From contig OY992840.1 in NCBI GenBank assembly GCA_963921425.1, positions 8,000,501 to 8,064,500 of the forward strand: 64,000 nt of DNA, read 5' to 3'. Made by a program: the position numbers and the translations under genes. The DNA comes from Dryas octopetala (Eukaryota; Streptophyta; Magnoliopsida; Rosales; Rosaceae). The notes under the pieces are model-generated. The model saw only the letters and a program-made list of their open reading frames with translations, had not been told where the DNA came from and searched no databases. Of this stretch, positions 12,700 to 24,292 are shown piece by piece; position 1 is the first letter of the stretch; the number at the start of each line of letters is the position of its first letter.

Positions 12700-13680
12700 T
12701 CTTGTTCTTCCAATTTTAATATTTAATACAATTATCTGAGTCGCAACTGGGACATCATTACTTTTCGGATTAGTATGGTCTTAGTGATGTAAGATTCACC
12801 AAGCGGAAGCATATAAGAATCTGATATTAATGTAGGAATTAAAGGTTGCCAATGCATCAATTTCCCTTGGTCCTCTGTGCTCCAATTTCTGCTGCAGCAG
12901 AGACCAAATTAACCATAGTGATATTGTCAGGCCTCACATATATTCTCACTAATCATGTTTTTGAATACCTTATTGCCATCATGTAATCACCCCTTTTGGC
13001 ACAGTCAGCAATTAATAATGATTCTAAGAAACAACATCTCTTTAAGGCATTTGCTTGAACAAAGTTTGGGCAAGCCCCATTTTTTCTTTTTCCCATATAT
13101 ATCTTGGTGAGGGTGTTCTGCAGATACCCATGTGACAACAAACCTGTAACAAGAACGAACGCTCAACCCCCTTGGCAAGTGTCAGGCGTGTGTGTGTGTG
13201 TGTTTTTTTTTTTTTTTTGCTCTACACCGATTGAAATAGTTCAACAATTTTACTAGGTTGTAGTGAACTGATATTTTCAGTAGAAAAAGAAAAAAAAGAC
13301 ACTTGAATGCTTTGTTTATTAAAATGGGGACGGACTTGTAATGGAAACATCCGCATGGGTCGCTTTGTTCTCTTAGGTCGTGAAGTGGACTTTAAAAAAA
13401 AGAACTCTTTATTTTTTAACATATAAGGAGAAAAACACGTTGACGGATGCACGTCTACGTTTTGATCGTAGCAGAGCGATTAACTTGGGCGCCGATTGCT
13501 CGACTACTATAGTGTAGTAATAGTTTCAAGTGTTACTACAATGCACCAAAAAAAAAAAAAAGTGTCCTATTTTCTACATGTTTGTTGATAATTTTTGTTG
13601 TTGTTGGGTTGTTTAGTAAGTTTTAGGGGATTCTTGAGTTTAAGATTTTGAATTTTGAATTTTTTGTTATGATATATATA
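12700..13680. other. Intergenic, no gene seen
   Basis: Contains a short (TG)n tract at about 13187-13203 followed by a T-run, and other simple sequence. No coding region or RNA gene recognised. Confidence 0.55.
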
Positions 13681-13687
13681 TATATAC

Positions 13688-14089
13688 ATATTCTTTCTAT
13701 TGAGATATACCTCAACTTATTTATGTTGAGGTATGACCTTGTTGGGGCCTACACTAGTCGTTTTGTGTCAATCCGAACCGTTCGCAATGATCATCTTCAT
13801 TGATAGATCATCCTTGCAAAAAATTAGTCAAAGCAGAAATCATTTGCCTATCTAGCTTTGATAAAACAAATGGACGGTTTCATCGAAAATATTTGGTTCA
13901 TCCATTTATTTGATCAAAGTTAGATAGGCAAATGATTTCCGATTTGGCTAATTTTTTGCAAGGATGATCTATCAATAGAAATGTAAAAAATAAACGATTT
14001 GGATAGACACAAAACGACTTGTGTGGGCCTTAATAGGGTATACCTCAACATAAATAAGTTGATGTATAACTTAATAGAAAGAGACTGTG
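13688..14089. mobile_element. Foldback MITE, family F copy 1
   Basis: Almost the whole 0.4 kb is a palindrome. The left arm CTCAACTTATTTATGTTGAGG (13711-13731) recurs inverted at about 14043-14063, and CCTTGCAAAAAATTAG (13811-13826) recurs inverted at 13949-13964. The same arms occur at 28454-28846, defining a family. Flanks are TA-rich (TATATATAT on both sides), so the target-site duplication is ambiguous here. The 9-bp duplication of copy 2 suggests a MULE-type MITE. Confidence 0.8.
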
Positions 14090-14484
14090 TATATATATAT
14101 GTAGCTGCACCAAAAAAATGTGCAAAAAATGTAAATGCACCGCAATATCGACTACTCGGCGTAAAGCTCAAAGAGATGAAAACATTTTTGGTCCTTAAAC
14201 GTGAAAAACCTTTGTATCTTAGTTTATAAGTGGGTTAAGTATGAATTAGGGGTATGTTGGTCGAAAACCCTAAAGCATAAGCCTTGTGCCTCTCAAGTCA
14301 CATAAACAACTTGAACCCCATGGTCAAATATTAAAAATATTGTATTCACTCATCCCTCGTGTTAAGTTTTTTAGGTGAGTCGGACCATTATATTTTTTTA
14401 CTTATCTGGTTAGCAAACTCGAGGGAAAATTTGAAAAAAAACTTGGGGACTTCGTTGTACTGATTAAGGACCCGCGCTTATAAT

Positions 14485-14672
14485 TAGTAGCGCTTTTGTT
14501 GGAAGTGCTTCTGCTCACAAGCACATGTCAGGTGCTTCTCAAAAAACCACTTAAAAGCGTTTTTATAACCTATAAGTACTTTTATTTATTTCTACCAAAC
14601 GTAATCAAAAGCGCTTTTAATAATCTGAAAGCGCTTTTGCCAATTTTAAAAATAGTGTCAAACGGGCCTAAA
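14485..14672. mobile_element. Decayed MITE with AAGCGCTTTT ends
   Basis: TAGCGCTTTTGTTGG at 14488 and AAAGCGCTTTTGCC at 14629 are opposed copies of a short terminal motif, with internal AAAAGCG words. This pattern is common for hAT-like MITEs in plants. Ends and superfamily are tentative. Confidence 0.4.
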
Positions 14673-14729
14673 TTGGAAGTAAATCTGAAGCCTCCAAGAC
14701 GTAGGGGTTTGAAATTTTGGCAAAGGTGT

Positions 14730-14905
14730 TGGGCCAGTTGGCCTAGCTTGGGCAGAATATTAGCCCAGTTCACCCCGACCCGGCCTAAATGGACAGGTAA
14801 ATTTAACGGATCCTAATTTGGACCCAGCTGCTTCGACCCGTTTTAAACCCTGCCCATCTAGGCTCTTTGAGGTTCTATAAAAGCGAACAAAGCAAACTAG
14901 GGTTT
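14730..14905 (+). promoter_or_regulatory. eL43 promoter: site II, TATA, telo-box
   Basis: TGGGCC at 14730-14735 and AGCCCA (complement TGGGCT) at 14762-14767 are site II elements. TCTATAAAAG at 14874-14883 is a TATA box. TAGGGTTT at 14898-14905 is a telo-box in reverse orientation. Together these are the usual signature of plant ribosomal-protein genes. Transcription probably starts near 14905, about 75 bp before the start codon. Confidence 0.8.
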
Positions 14906-14978
14906 CTTCTATTGCTCGCAGAAGTCAGAACCAGCCGCTCCTGCACCTTCACAGCCAGCGACCCTCGCATCCACAACA

Positions 14979-16235
<1,257 letters not shown>

Positions 16236-17470
16236 GCTGCTGTTGGTGTACTCTACTACGTTTTCGGCATGTGCACCTATTGTTAGACTTTCAAACAGTT
16301 TTGAGAATGTTTCTTTTTTTTACCTCATATTATTTTCAAGAACTCGTTAGATGGATGGCAATGTTGACTCATGTTAGTATGCTTAATCCAAGGTTTTTAG
16401 TTTCAGTCCTGCAATTTGTGTGTGGTTCTTAGTGCAATCTAATTGTTACTTTCAGAACTTCTGTTCAATACTTCAAGATGCCAATGTTTTGTTCAGTACG
16501 GGTTTTAATTCTCTATTTATGGTCAATTAATGATGTACTGACGTGCTGTAAATGCATTGCCTTTCTACTCGTTATCATACATATATTAGTATTGTTTATT
16601 ATTGTGAGAGCTTGTTTAAGATGCATCTTTCATCTAATTATGAAGTGTGATGCCATTCAGTAGTGTATTTCGTTCACACTTGCTCCAATATAATTAGTAT
16701 TCCTTAATAGGCAATCCTGTGCTAGGATTATACGGTCTTTCCAAGATTTAAGCCTAGTTTTAAGATATTTTAACTTCAAATCCGTTCTGAAAGTTAAAAC
16801 ATATAATTGGTAGTTTGAAGGGGTCCAACTTAAGAATTCAATCTAAGAAGGCTAAGAGCCGCCTAACGCAGTGCATGATCAGTAGAAAAGGGCTCTCGCA
16901 CTTTAACCTTGAAACCAATAGTTGAAAATAAAAAGACCCTTTTCCCCCCCACCTTCTTCCTCTTCTCCAACTCCTTTTCTTCTTGCCCTTGCCCCTGTTA
17001 TAAGTCGCATGTATGACAACCACGGCTACAAGCATTAACATGGTTTCGGCAATAGCTTATAACCTGATTGTCATTATTGTCCATATCTATGACAACCAAG
17101 GTTTTTATTGTTCATCAGTAAAAACCCTCATCTATGTCAAAAATAAAGTCATTAACATGGTTTTTCTTTACATATTGTTTGTGAAATGTTAATACACAAA
17201 CATAACAAAAAAAGTACTACACACAAATCCGAAAAATTAAAAAAATGGTCGGTACAAACACATATGACTGTCACTTACAGATGGTGGCAATGAGTGGTAG
17301 AACTGTAGAACGCTCACAAAGGAGTGTTCGAATGCTCACTGAATAGTGACATTGTAAGTTTATATGGTGCTCTTGTTTATCATAAAAATAATTAGAAGTG
17401 AATCAACATAACCAGAAAAAGTATTAGGTGGGTTAATATAAAATTGAAAAGTTAAAATAAACTTGAGTAG
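16236..17470. other. eL43 3' flank and intergenic region
   Basis: Includes the 3' UTR. The stretch 16288-16420 and a piece near 16680-16755 recur in diverged form at 50065-50320. No other gene is visible. Confidence 0.6.
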
Positions 17471-17474
17471 TTGA

Positions 17475-17478
<4 letters not shown>

Positions 17479-17532
<54 letters not shown>
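17479..17532. repeat. (GA)n microsatellite, 54 bp
   Basis: Uninterrupted GA run forming the base of one hairpin arm. Confidence 0.95.
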
Positions 17533-17534
<2 letters not shown>

Positions 17535-17815
17535 ACCAGTCATAGGCACTCAAACCATGTGAGCCGAGAGTGGTAGCCATTCTCATATGCAAGTAGGGGT
17601 TAGCAAAGCTTATGGGAACCCATTTGCCTAGATGTATGGTTGTATATCACCTAATGGGTATACATCTAGGCAAATGGGTTCCATAACCTCTACTTGGATA
17701 TGAGAATGGCTACCACTCTCGGTTCACATGGTTTGAGTGCCTATAACTGGTCCCTAACCTCTTTGGATCTCTCTCTCTCTCTCTCTCTCACTCTCTTACT
17801 CTCTCTCTATAGATC
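17479..17815. repeat. Long hairpin with GA and CT arms
   Basis: A near-perfect inverted repeat. The left arm starts with a 54-bp GA run (17479-17532) and continues through ATCACCAGTCATAGGCACTC, GAGAGTGGTAGCCATTCTCA and GGAACCCATTTGCCTAGATG. The right arm holds the complement (CATCTAGGCAAATGGGTTCC, TGAGAATGGCTACCACTCTC) and ends in a CT run (17768-17789). Loop is about 20-25 nt near 17637-17660. The arms are about 150 bp. It could be a foldback element or a young MIRNA-like/siRNA hairpin; transcription is unknown. Confidence 0.75.
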
Positions 17816-17974
17816 AGCCACCCCTAATGTTATGGATATAAGAGTGGATTGTCGGAATCCCAAAGTCTACTTGATCCATGATGTGTGATGGACATGCCAT
17901 TCTGAAGTGATCTCTCTATTCCAACATAACACGTGAGATGGCCATAACAACATTTGTATAAATTCTCAGATATA

Positions 17975-18222
17975 CATTTACACATTTGCCTAGAGAATCA
18001 CTCTACAGAAACATCTAAGCAAGTGAGAATGGGTGGTGCCGTGGTGGTTCCAATACACATGTTACTAGCTGTGGCATAACATTGCTTGTAATTGCCATGG
18101 TGGTCCTCTCATTGGACAGTCTTCACTGGTTAAGGATTCTGGGAGAATGTTGAAGTGTTCATATTCAACCATCTAGAGCCTGCAGGAAAGTGCAATCTCA
18201 CAGTTCACTGCAAATCCAGGTT
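17975..18222 (+). pseudogene. SPH gene fragment, 5' part, sense arm
   Basis: Similar to the leader and first part of the intact S-protein-homolog gene at 49178-49609. Shared words include TTTGCCTAGAGAA, GTCCTCTCATTGGAC, CTAGAGCCTG and CTCACAGTTCACTG. The frame is broken soon after the ATG at about 18029 and the 3' half is missing. It forms one arm of an inverted repeat with 18222-18440. Confidence 0.8.
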
Positions 18223-18440
18223 CCAGTTGGTTGAATATGGACACTTCAACCTTCTCCCAAAATCCTGACACAAATGAAGATTGGTCCAATGAGACGACCA
18301 CCATGGCAATTACAATCAATATTATGCCACAGCTAGTAACATGTGTTTTGGAACCACCACACATTCTCACTTGCTTAGGTGTTTCTGTACAGTGATTCTC
18401 TAGGCAAATGTACATACATGTGTAAATTAAATACGTATGA
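18222..18440 (-). pseudogene. SPH gene fragment, 5' part, inverted arm
   Basis: Inverted copy of the preceding fragment, about 90 percent identical by eye over some 200 bp. From the ATG at 18364 this copy keeps an open frame: a hydrophobic signal-peptide-like stretch (IILIVIAMVVVSLDQ), then VSGFWEKVEVSIFNQLEP as in mature SPH proteins, then it runs into the opposed arm. Only the first third of the family domain is present, so no functional product is expected. Sense and inverted arms are separated by about 45 bp. Confidence 0.8.
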
Positions 18441-18548
18441 GACTCCTCTTTCCAGAAACAATAACATAATGCTTCTGCAAACAACTTGCTTTTCAAGATA
18501 AATATTAATGGAGGTTTAATTCGTTCCACTTTGTGGGGCACAACCCTG

Positions 18549-18765
18549 TGTAAGAGATGTATCTTGTGCAACTGCTGTATTCAAATGTTTTCAAACTTGA
18601 ACTCTTGTTTCAGCTGATTGGTCTTCCTTAAGAATAGGGCTTCCAGTTCAATAGATAATTCTGTCTTGTACTTGTATTTATCTAGCTGCTTGTACTTGTA
18701 TAAGTAATAACTACTGCCGTGAATAAAGTTGAGGATTTCAATCAGTCTTTTGGTTTATCTCTATA
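18549..18765 (+). repeat. Copia-1 5' LTR
   Basis: Begins TGTAAGAGATGTATC and ends TTTATCTCTATA. 217 bp, identical to the 3' LTR by eye. Confidence 0.97.
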
Positions 18766-18780
18766 TGGTATCAGAGCCAT
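18766..18780 (+). promoter_or_regulatory. Copia-1 primer-binding site
   Basis: TGGTATCAGAGCC directly follows the LTR and is complementary to the 3' end of plant initiator tRNA-Met, the standard primer for Copia reverse transcription. Confidence 0.95.
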
Positions 18781-18821
18781 AAATCTCTCCCCTGCTAATA
18801 TCTTTTTTTTTTCAAACTCAA

Positions 18822-21800
18822 ATGGCAACACCTCACGCCATTCTCACCTCCAACAATCATCAACTCCTCACCATAAACACAGCTGCTCAAACTCCCATCA
18901 AACTCACCTCCACAAATTATCTTTCTTGGAAAATTCAATTTGAATCCTTGTTTGTTGGCTATGATCTTATGGGGTATATTGATGGTACGACACCCTGTCC
19001 TCCCCAAACTCTCACCACCGACACTGTCACCACCCCCAATCCAGCCTATCGCACTTGGGTACGCCAAGACAAATTAATTCTGAATGCCATCATTGGCTCT
19101 CTTTCTCCAACTCTTATTTCATTTGTTGCTCGTGCCACCACCTCCAGGGAAGCTTGGAACACCCTCTCCAACACCTATGCCAAACCAACTCGTGGCCGCA
19201 TCAAGCAAGTCAAAAATCTTCTGAAAAATCCCAACAAAGGCACTATGACTATCACTGACTTTCTTCATTCCATCAAAGCCCGTTCAGATGAGCTTGCTAT
19301 ACTCGGTGCCCCAATGGATGCAGAAGACCTCACTGAAAAAATTCTAGATGGCCTTGGAGACGAATACAAAGAACTTGTCCGGGCTGTTCAGGCTCGTGAC
19401 AACCCAATCTCGTTTGAGGAGCTTCATGAAAAGCTGCTCTCCTTTGAAGCTTCACTTCCTGTTCACTCCAAGCCCGAGCTTCCCCACCCCATTACAGCCA
19501 ATCCTGCCAATCGGACATCCTTCCCCACCAACAATTGGCGGCCCAACCATTCCGGAAACACTTGGCGTCCCAACTCCCATGCCTCCTCTCATCCAGGTCC
19601 AACCACTTGGCGTCCACCCTCTCAAAATTGGCGGCCATCTTCTACCTCTAGCCCCTCAAACCGCAACAACAATCGGCCTCCACCACGCCCATATCAAGGC
19701 TACTGTCAAGTCTGTGGTGTTCAAGGTCATACTGCCAAGCGTTGTCCATCCTTTCAATTTGTGGCTGTTCAATCCTCCTCTGCTGCTGGATCTCCGGCCA
19801 ATACCAGACCATGGCAACCTCAGGCTCAATTTGCAGCCAGCTCTAACACCAAACCAAATTGGCTACTCGACAGTGGAGCATCCCACCATGTTACTACAGA
19901 CCTAAGTAACCTGTCTCTTCACACTCCATATCATGGTTCTGATGATGTTATGATCGGTGATGGTACCAATCTCTCTATCTCTCACACTGGCTCCCTCTCC
20001 CTCTCCTCAACAAACCATTCCTTCACTTTGAATGATGTTCTTTGTGTCCCTAACATGCAAAAGAATTTAATCTCTATTTCTCAATTTTGCTCCTCAAATA
20101 ATACTTCTGTTGAATTCTTACCCTCTTGTTTTCATGTGAAGGACCTTAGCACAGGAAGCATTCTCCTGACCGGCGGTACCAACGCAGGCGTGTATGAATG
20201 GCCAGCATCCTCCCCTCCTGTCACTTCCCCAATCTTTGCACTCTCCCACATCAAAACTACTTCTTCAAATTGGCATCATCGCCTTGGTCATCCAGCCTCT
20301 CCTATTTTAAAATTTATTATTTCCAATTATCATTTACAATCTTCTTCTCCCATGCCAAAAGAATTCTCATGTAATGCTTGTCATATTAATAAAAGTCATA
20401 AGTTATCTTTTTCAAATTCTTCACTTGTCTCTACTAAACCATTGGAAATAATCTTTTCTGATGTATGGACCTCCCCAATTTTGTCACAAGATGGTTTTAA
20501 GTATTATGTGATATTTGTTGATCATTTTACCAAATATATATGGTTCTATCCTCTCAAACGAAAATCAGATGTGCATGACATTTTTCAAAAATATAAACCT
20601 CTTGTCGAAAATTTCTTCAAACAAAAAATAATCACTCTTTATTCAGACAATGGGGGAGAGTATATCGGTCTTAAAAATTTTTTATCCCACCATGGCATCA
20701 CTCACTTAACCACACCACCTCATACTCCAGAACACAATGGATACTCAGAAAGAAGACACAGACATATTGTGGAAACTGGTCTGTCTCTCCTTTCTCATGC
20801 ATCTATTCCCACCACTTTTTGGCCCCATGCCCTTGCCACTGCTGTTTATTTAATTAATAGAATGCCCACTCCTGGACTTAACTTTAAATCTCCATATGAA
20901 GCAATTTTTCAAAAGAGTCCTAACTATTCCAAGTTGAAGGTTTTCGGCTGCCTATGTTACCCATGGCTTCGACCATATACATCTCATAAATTGGAACCTA
21001 AATCCCAACCTTGTGTATTTTTGGGATACTCTCTATCCCAAAGTGCTTACATCTGTTTCAATCTCTCCACCTCCAAAACATATGTGTCTCGCCATGTCCA
21101 ATTTGTTGAAACTAATTTTCCATATACATCACTCCCTACTAACCCCTCCCATTTAGCCACCACCAATCCAGCCCAATGGTTTCCACCTGTCATTTCCATT
21201 CCCGTCCCTACTACCCCGTCGCTGGTCACCACCACGTCTTCAGTGGACCGCCCTCAGGAGCTGCTCTCTCCTACAGGTCAGTCACACTCTCTATCCACTG
21301 CACCATTACTGCACAATCCTATCTCCATCTCTCCAATACCACAAACCCACACCGAGCCCACATCACTCATACTACAAACCGAGCCCATCCCACCCATGCC
21401 ACACACCCAGATCACCACACCCATACCACAGACCGTGACCACCCCCCCTCTGCCACAAACCGCGACCACCCCCCCTCTGCCACAAACCGAGCCCACCCCA
21501 CCTGCCCTGCAAACCCATGTCCCACCGCCACCACCTCCCACCCGCCACCCTATGCTTACCCGAGCCAAAAACAACATTGTTAAACCAGTTCAAAAACTCA
21601 ATCTTCATGCCATTAAGTCACCATCACCTATCCTTGAACCCACCTCTATCACTCAAGCCATCAAAGATCCTAACTGGCGTCAAGCCATGTCTGAAGAGTA
21701 CAATGCACTTGTTTGTAATGGAACATGGGAGCTTGTTCCTTCTGCCGGTATTTCCAATTTGGTAGGTTGCAAATGGGTTTTCCGCATTAAAAGGCTTTCT

Positions 21801-23195
21801 GACGGTTCTATTGACAGGTACAAGGCTCGTCTTGTAGCTAAAGGCTTTCATCAACGGCCCGGTGTGGATTTTCATGAGACCTTCAGTCCAGTTATTAAGC
21901 CCACTACTGTTCGATTGGTTCTTAGTATTGCTGTAAGTAATGGGTGGTCACTTCGGCAACTGGATATCAACAACGCTTTCTTGCAGGGTCACCTCCACGA
22001 AACTGTTTTCATGGCACAACCACCAGGTTTCGTGGACCCGGATCGTCCAACCCATGTTTGCAAGCTCCACAAAGCCATTTATGGTCTCAAGCAAGCCCCA
22101 CGTGCCTGGTACCATGAGTTGCGCCAATTTCTCTTACAATCTGGGTTTCGCAACTCTCATTCAGACACATCTCTTTTCATATATAATTGCTCTGGCTCCA
22201 TTCTTTATTTATTGGTGTATATGGATGACATTATCCTAACGGGTAACAATGTTGCAGCTGTCACAGAGTTTGTTGCTTCCTTAGCTGGCCGCTTCTCTCT
22301 CAAAGACCTTGGGTCTTTATCTTATTTTTTGGGTGTTGAGGTTCTTCCTCATTCTCATGGTCTTTTACTTTCACAGAAAGGTTATATTGATGACTTGCTG
22401 CAACGCACGAACATGCAAGGTGCTAAACCGGTCCTCACGCCATTGCCTACTAGTTCTTCTACAATTTCTCTTGCTCATGGCACTCTTCTTCCTGACCCCA
22501 CTCAGTATCGTGCCACTGTTGGGAGTCTACAGTATCTCTCTCTCACTCGGCCTGATATCTCCTACGCAGTCAACAAGATGTCCCAATTCATGCACCGCCC
22601 TACTACGGAACATTGGGCTCTTGTGAAACGCATCTTGCGTTATCTCAGTGGTACCATGTCCAAAGGCCTTCTTCTTCACCGCAGTTCACCCATGTCTCTT
22701 CATAGTTTTTTGGACACCCTTCATGCATTTTCAGACGCCGACTGGGCTGGTAACCGCGACGATTACTCTTCCACTGGTGCTTATCTTGTGTATTTGGGTA
22801 AGAATCTGATTTCTTGGAGTTCTAAAAAGCAATCCACTGTTGCTCGATCATCTACCGAAGCCGAGTATCGCTCTGTGGCGGCTACTTCTGCTGAACTTAG
22901 TTGGGTGTGCTCTCTTCTGTCTGAACTTGGTTTTCCAATTTCTGCTATGCCTGTAATATATTGTGATAACGTGGGTGCCACACAACTCAGCTCCAACCCT
23001 GTTTTTCACTCTCGCATAAAGCATGTGGCTGTTGATTATCACTTCATCCGGGATCAGGTACAATCTGGTATGCTCCGGGTCGCCCATGTCTCCTCTATGG
23101 ATCAACTTGCTGATCTTCTGACCAAACCTTTGTCTACAGCTCGTTTTCAATTGCTCTGCTCCAAGATTGGCCTCTTTGATCGCGGCTCATCTTGA
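18822..23195 (+). CDS. Copia gag-pol polyprotein, 1457 aa, intact
   Basis: A single frame in the Copia order gag-protease-integrase-reverse transcriptase-RNase H. Residues 1-220 are gag of the UBN2 type. The zinc knuckle CQVCGVQGHTAKRC lies at 295-308, protease active site DSGAS at 350-354, and the integrase zinc motif HHRLGH at 485-490 with acidic residues near D547 (FSDVW) and D609 (YSDNGGEY). A proline/threonine-rich linker follows the integrase. Reverse transcriptase has KWVFRIKR and YMDD near residue 1131; RNase H has SDADWAGN near 1303 and STEAEYRS. No stop or frameshift is present, so the element may be autonomous. The stop codon overlaps the polypurine tract. Confidence 0.97.
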   Translation: MATPHAILTSNNHQLLTINTAAQTPIKLTSTNYLSWKIQFESLFVGYDLMGYIDGTTPCPPQTLTTDTVTTPNPAYRTWVRQDKLILNAIIGSLSPTLISFVARATTSREAWNTLSNTYAKPTRGRIKQVKNLLKNPNKGTMTITDFLHSIKARSDELAILGAPMDAEDLTEKILDGLGDEYKELVRAVQARDNPISFEELHEKLLSFEASLPVHSKPELPHPITANPANRTSFPTNNWRPNHSGNTWRPNSHASSHPGPTTWRPPSQNWRPSSTSSPSNRNNNRPPPRPYQGYCQVCGVQGHTAKRCPSFQFVAVQSSSAAGSPANTRPWQPQAQFAASSNTKPNWLLDSGASHHVTTDLSNLSLHTPYHGSDDVMIGDGTNLSISHTGSLSLSSTNHSFTLNDVLCVPNMQKNLISISQFCSSNNTSVEFLPSCFHVKDLSTGSILLTGGTNAGVYEWPASSPPVTSPIFALSHIKTTSSNWHHRLGHPASPILKFIISNYHLQSSSPMPKEFSCNACHINKSHKLSFSNSSLVSTKPLEIIFSDVWTSPILSQDGFKYYVIFVDHFTKYIWFYPLKRKSDVHDIFQKYKPLVENFFKQKIITLYSDNGGEYIGLKNFLSHHGITHLTTPPHTPEHNGYSERRHRHIVETGLSLLSHASIPTTFWPHALATAVYLINRMPTPGLNFKSPYEAIFQKSPNYSKLKVFGCLCYPWLRPYTSHKLEPKSQPCVFLGYSLSQSAYICFNLSTSKTYVSRHVQFVETNFPYTSLPTNPSHLATTNPAQWFPPVISIPVPTTPSLVTTTSSVDRPQELLSPTGQSHSLSTAPLLHNPISISPIPQTHTEPTSLILQTEPIPPMPHTQITTPIPQTVTTPPLPQTATTPPLPQTEPTPPALQTHVPPPPPPTRHPMLTRAKNNIVKPVQKLNLHAIKSPSPILEPTSITQAIKDPNWRQAMSEEYNALVCNGTWELVPSAGISNLVGCKWVFRIKRLSDGSIDRYKARLVAKGFHQRPGVDFHETFSPVIKPTTVRLVLSIAVSNGWSLRQLDINNAFLQGHLHETVFMAQPPGFVDPDRPTHVCKLHKAIYGLKQAPRAWYHELRQFLLQSGFRNSHSDTSLFIYNCSGSILYLLVYMDDIILTGNNVAAVTEFVASLAGRFSLKDLGSLSYFLGVEVLPHSHGLLLSQKGYIDDLLQRTNMQGAKPVLTPLPTSSSTISLAHGTLLPDPTQYRATVGSLQYLSLTRPDISYAVNKMSQFMHRPTTEHWALVKRILRYLSGTMSKGLLLHRSSPMSLHSFLDTLHAFSDADWAGNRDDYSSTGAYLVYLGKNLISWSSKKQSTVARSSTEAEYRSVAATSAELSWVCSLLSELGFPISAMPVIYCDNVGATQLSSNPVFHSRIKHVAVDYHFIRDQVQSGMLRVAHVSSMDQLADLLTKPLSTARFQLLCSKIGLFDRGSS

Positions 23196-23202
23196 GGGGG
23201 CA
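23193..23202 (+). promoter_or_regulatory. Copia-1 polypurine tract
   Basis: TGAGGGGGCA lies immediately before the 3' LTR and primes plus-strand DNA synthesis; it includes the gag-pol stop codon. Confidence 0.85.
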
Positions 23203-23419
23203 TGTAAGAGATGTATCTTGTGCAACTGCTGTATTCAAATGTTTTCAAACTTGAACTCTTGTTTCAGCTGATTGGTCTTCCTTAAGAATAGGGCTTCCAG
23301 TTCAATAGATAATTCTGTCTTGTACTTGTATTTATCTAGCTGCTTGTACTTGTATAAGTAATAACTACTGCCGTGAATAAAGTTGAGGATTTCAATCAGT
23401 CTTTTGGTTTATCTCTATA
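23203..23419 (+). repeat. Copia-1 3' LTR
   Basis: Same 217 bp as the 5' LTR, followed by the target duplication CCCTG. Confidence 0.97.
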
Positions 23420-23424
23420 CCCTG

Positions 23425-23466
23425 TACTTCTGCAACTTTTAGTGGCACAAGTCTACAGGCCAAAAG
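23425..23466 (+). pseudogene. SPH fragment downstream of Copia-1
   Basis: TACTTCTGCAACTTTTAGTG and the following CACAAGTCTACAGGCCAAA align to the region of the intact SPH gene around TTACTTTGAGTGGCAGAAGT. It is the continuation of the sequence cut by Copia-1 at 18548. Homology ends near 23466. Confidence 0.65.
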
Positions 23467-23643
23467 GTAAAAATGAAAACTTTTGGGAAAATTGTTAGTT
23501 GGGTGAGTATAGTGAGCAAATTGTAGGCTTGAGGGTCTCATGTTGTTTAACTAAATTGGAATTTATCAATTTGGGTCTTTGGGTCAGAAAATCTGGCGCA
23601 GACAATGAAGGAAAGAAATATAGACAATTCTTTATAATTAGGA

Positions 23644-23674
<31 letters not shown>

Positions 23675-24292
23675 TGCGATGCGTCTCTATTCATCTCAGT
23701 AGATGCAATTGCAAGCTTAAATTATTTTCTTTCTTTGTTTTTTTCTTTTTGATATTGAGGCAGGGAGATTAGAAGCACTGTTATTCCAATAGCTAGTTGG
23801 TATTTTCTCTTGTTGATATCATTTTATAAAGAATATAATATAAGCAAAAAGACTGTCTGTTGTGGGTGAACTATCAGGGTTCGCATGATTTTGGGTTAAA
23901 AACCCTTTTTTCTTCTGTGAAAAATATTGATTACTTTTCAACTAACAAATTTCAGAATCACCATGTTGATTGTGATAATTAGATACATTCACATTGGATA
24001 TAAATAACTGGAAAAACAATCATATACACTAGACAAGGGCTGAAGAGCATACAACCAAGTATTGGTAAGGAGCCACATTGACAAATTAATTACTGCAGCT
24101 TCGCAAACCATCTTAATTTGTACAAGTTATGCCAATTACTATACAGACCACCACACCAGTATATATAAAACTGGTTTAACTGGCTACCAAATACACTGCA
24201 CAAACTACATATTAATTAATTTACAAGTATAGTTTACAAATACAGGTATGTATATATCTACAAGAAGTGCAGATCAAGTAGTTGTAAGTCTT
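23467..24292. other. Intergenic, 3' flank of the NLR gene
   Basis: AT-rich with a (TA)n tract at about 23650-23674. The part next to 24293 should include the 3' UTR of the minus-strand NLR gene. No other gene seen. Confidence 0.5.

Larger units (their letters stand above)
18549..23419 (+). mobile_element. Intact Copia LTR retrotransposon (Copia-1)
   Basis: A 4871-bp element flanked by a perfect 5-bp target duplication CCCTG (18544-18548 and 23420-23424). It has two 217-bp LTRs that read identical throughout, a methionine-initiator primer-binding site, one uninterrupted gag-pol frame and a polypurine tract. LTR ends are TG...TA rather than TG...CA. Size, short LTRs and single frame fit the Ale/Retrofit type (inference). 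It sits in SPH-like sequence: GGGGCACAACCCTG before it and TACTTCTGCAACTTTTAGTG after it align together to 49410-49447 of the intact SPH gene. Confidence 0.97.
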
